From assembly GCA_035517515.1 (NCBI GenBank), contig DATIYQ010000291.1, positions 1 through 6,796 on the forward strand: 6,796 nucleotides of DNA, read 5' to 3'. Below, one piece after another: positions 6,234 to 6,796 of this stretch (within the stretch, counting starts at the first letter, position 1; every line of letters begins with the position of its first letter). The notes under the pieces were generated by a model. The model was given only the letters and a program-made list of their open reading frames with translations, ran no database searches and had not been told where the DNA came from. The translations under genes and the position numbers were made by a program. The DNA comes from JOPF136 sp035517515 (GTDB taxonomy: Bacteria > Acidobacteriota > Terriglobia > Acidiferrales > UBA7541).

Positions 6234-6650
6234 CTACGAATGGGAGCCCTGGGGGATGACGAAGGCGCCTGGGAGTCGGCGGTCCAGCGTTGCCAGGATG
6301 GCCTGGTTGGCTCTGGCGAGCTCCGCAAGGTGCCCGTCGGCAGTCTGTCTTGGAGATCGGACCCACCTGGGGAGATGGGAAATGTCGTGGTCATCGGCAA
6401 TGAACACCCAGCGAATTGCATCGCTCTTCTTCACCTGGAGCAAAAGCTCGCGCGCCTGTGCGATGGACCAGCCATACTGTTGAACCTGCCCCAGCACACG
6501 CACAAAGCCCAATTCCGTGATCGAACATGTGGCCAATTCCGGAACGCCGCGCGCGCCAAGGCGTCCCACCCAACCTGCCGCCCGCGCATGAAACTCATGC
6601 TCCAAGATGACCAGAGCAAGCAGGGCATTCACGTCCAACAGGTATCTCAT
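6234..6650 (-). CDS. vapC: PIN-domain ribonuclease toxin, VapC family
   Basis: The 138-residue product is a PIN-domain protein, probably the RNA-cleaving toxin of a type II toxin-antitoxin pair. The four acidic residues expected in the metal site are present: Asp6 in the N-terminal YLLDVNALLAL, Glu46 in CSITELGFVRV, Asp105 in TADGHLAELA and Asp123 in ILATLDRRL. Length and layout match a complete VapC. Its ATG (6650-6648) overlaps the stop codon of the upstream antitoxin frame in an ATGA, and there is no strong separate Shine-Dalgarno, so the two are probably translationally coupled and share a promoter beyond the right edge. The RNA target cannot be read from sequence. It points toward the polysaccharide operon and has no evident functional link with it. 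Confidence 0.88.
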   Translation of the reverse strand: MRYLLDVNALLALVILEHEFHARAAGWVGRLGARGVPELATCSITELGFVRVLGQVQQYGWSIAQARELLLQVKKSDAIRWVFIADDHDISHLPRWVRSPRQTADGHLAELARANQAILATLDRRLPGAFVIPQGSHS

Positions 6651-6796
6651 GGAAAATCGGCAAGGATTTCGCGCACATCTGCGCTCGTCAACTGAGGAGC
6701 CTTAGGGCCAGCGGTCAAAACCGGCAATCCCGTGACCGCGTCCCGGACGATACGTGCCTTTCGAGAACGAGCTCTTCGTGGAGTCAAGACAATCCG
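6647..6796 (-). CDS. antitoxin of the VapBC-type pair (C-terminal 49 residues, start outside window)
   Basis: Reading the - strand from 6796, an open frame of 49 codons ends in TGA at 6649-6647, four bases into the toxin gene. The visible part contains RDAVTGLPVL and then PQLTSADVREILADFP. This resembles the C-terminal tail of small antitoxins that accompany PIN toxins, where a VTGLPV segment and a final helix ending in DFP are frequent. That tail normally docks on the toxin and blocks its active site. The N-terminal DNA-binding domain (ribbon-helix-helix or AbrB-like) lies outside the window, so the antitoxin family cannot be decided. The fragment is too short to be certain from sequence alone, but position, overlap and motif agree. 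Confidence 0.75.
   Translation of the reverse strand, partial: RIVLTPRRARSRKARIVRDAVTGLPVLTAGPKAPQLTSADVREILADFP

Noticed and set aside
6108..6695. 195-codon open frame on the + strand
   Set aside because: It is antisense to the PIN toxin, which has all four catalytic acidic residues; the + strand product has no family resemblance.

Overview
The window carries the start of an exopolysaccharide export operon on the + strand and, convergent to it, the end of a VapBC-type toxin-antitoxin pair on the - strand. The DNA is GC-rich and the genes are tightly packed. The order (short OPX export protein, beta-barrel, GNVR/Wzz co-polymerase, ExeA-like AAA ATPase, separate tyrosine autokinase) is the one seen in exosortase-A (XrtA)-associated polysaccharide loci. 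Together with the protein style it suggests a Gram-negative soil or sediment bacterium, most likely an acidobacterium. That taxonomic call rests on gene order and family recognition, not on a marker gene.

Region 1 (1-517) is a long stretch without an ordinary gene. It holds a perfect 20-bp dyad (41-60), a tentative sigma-54-like element (246-261), a cluster of CCAATC/GATTGG half-sites (399-429), two competing small hairpins (434-462), and a 16-codon upstream ORF (471-521). That ORF has a strong Shine-Dalgarno and overlaps the first operon gene in an ATGA.

Region 2 (518-6093) is a five-gene operon with gaps of 18-25 bases: secreted OPX protein (518-1168), signal-peptide-bearing outer-membrane beta-barrel candidate (1191-2627), inner-membrane chain-length/co-polymerase protein (2649-4175), cytoplasmic ExeA-like AAA ATPase (4194-5117) and cytoplasmic BY-type kinase (5143-6093). 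Together they could form an envelope-spanning export machine. The co-polymerase and kinase would set chain length and control export at the inner membrane. The OPX protein would bridge the periplasm, and the barrel could be the outer-membrane pore. No glycosyltransferase, flippase, polymerase or exosortase gene lies in the window, so those functions must be elsewhere.

Region 3 (6094-6796) is a 140-base convergent gap with no convincing terminator, then a PIN-domain toxin (6234-6650, - strand) and the last 49 codons of its antitoxin (6647-6796, - strand), overlapping by ATGA. The antitoxin start lies beyond the window.

The points most worth a second look are the leader ORF with its SD-sequestering alternative hairpins, the short OPX protein next to a beta-barrel, and the kinase without a tyrosine tail.
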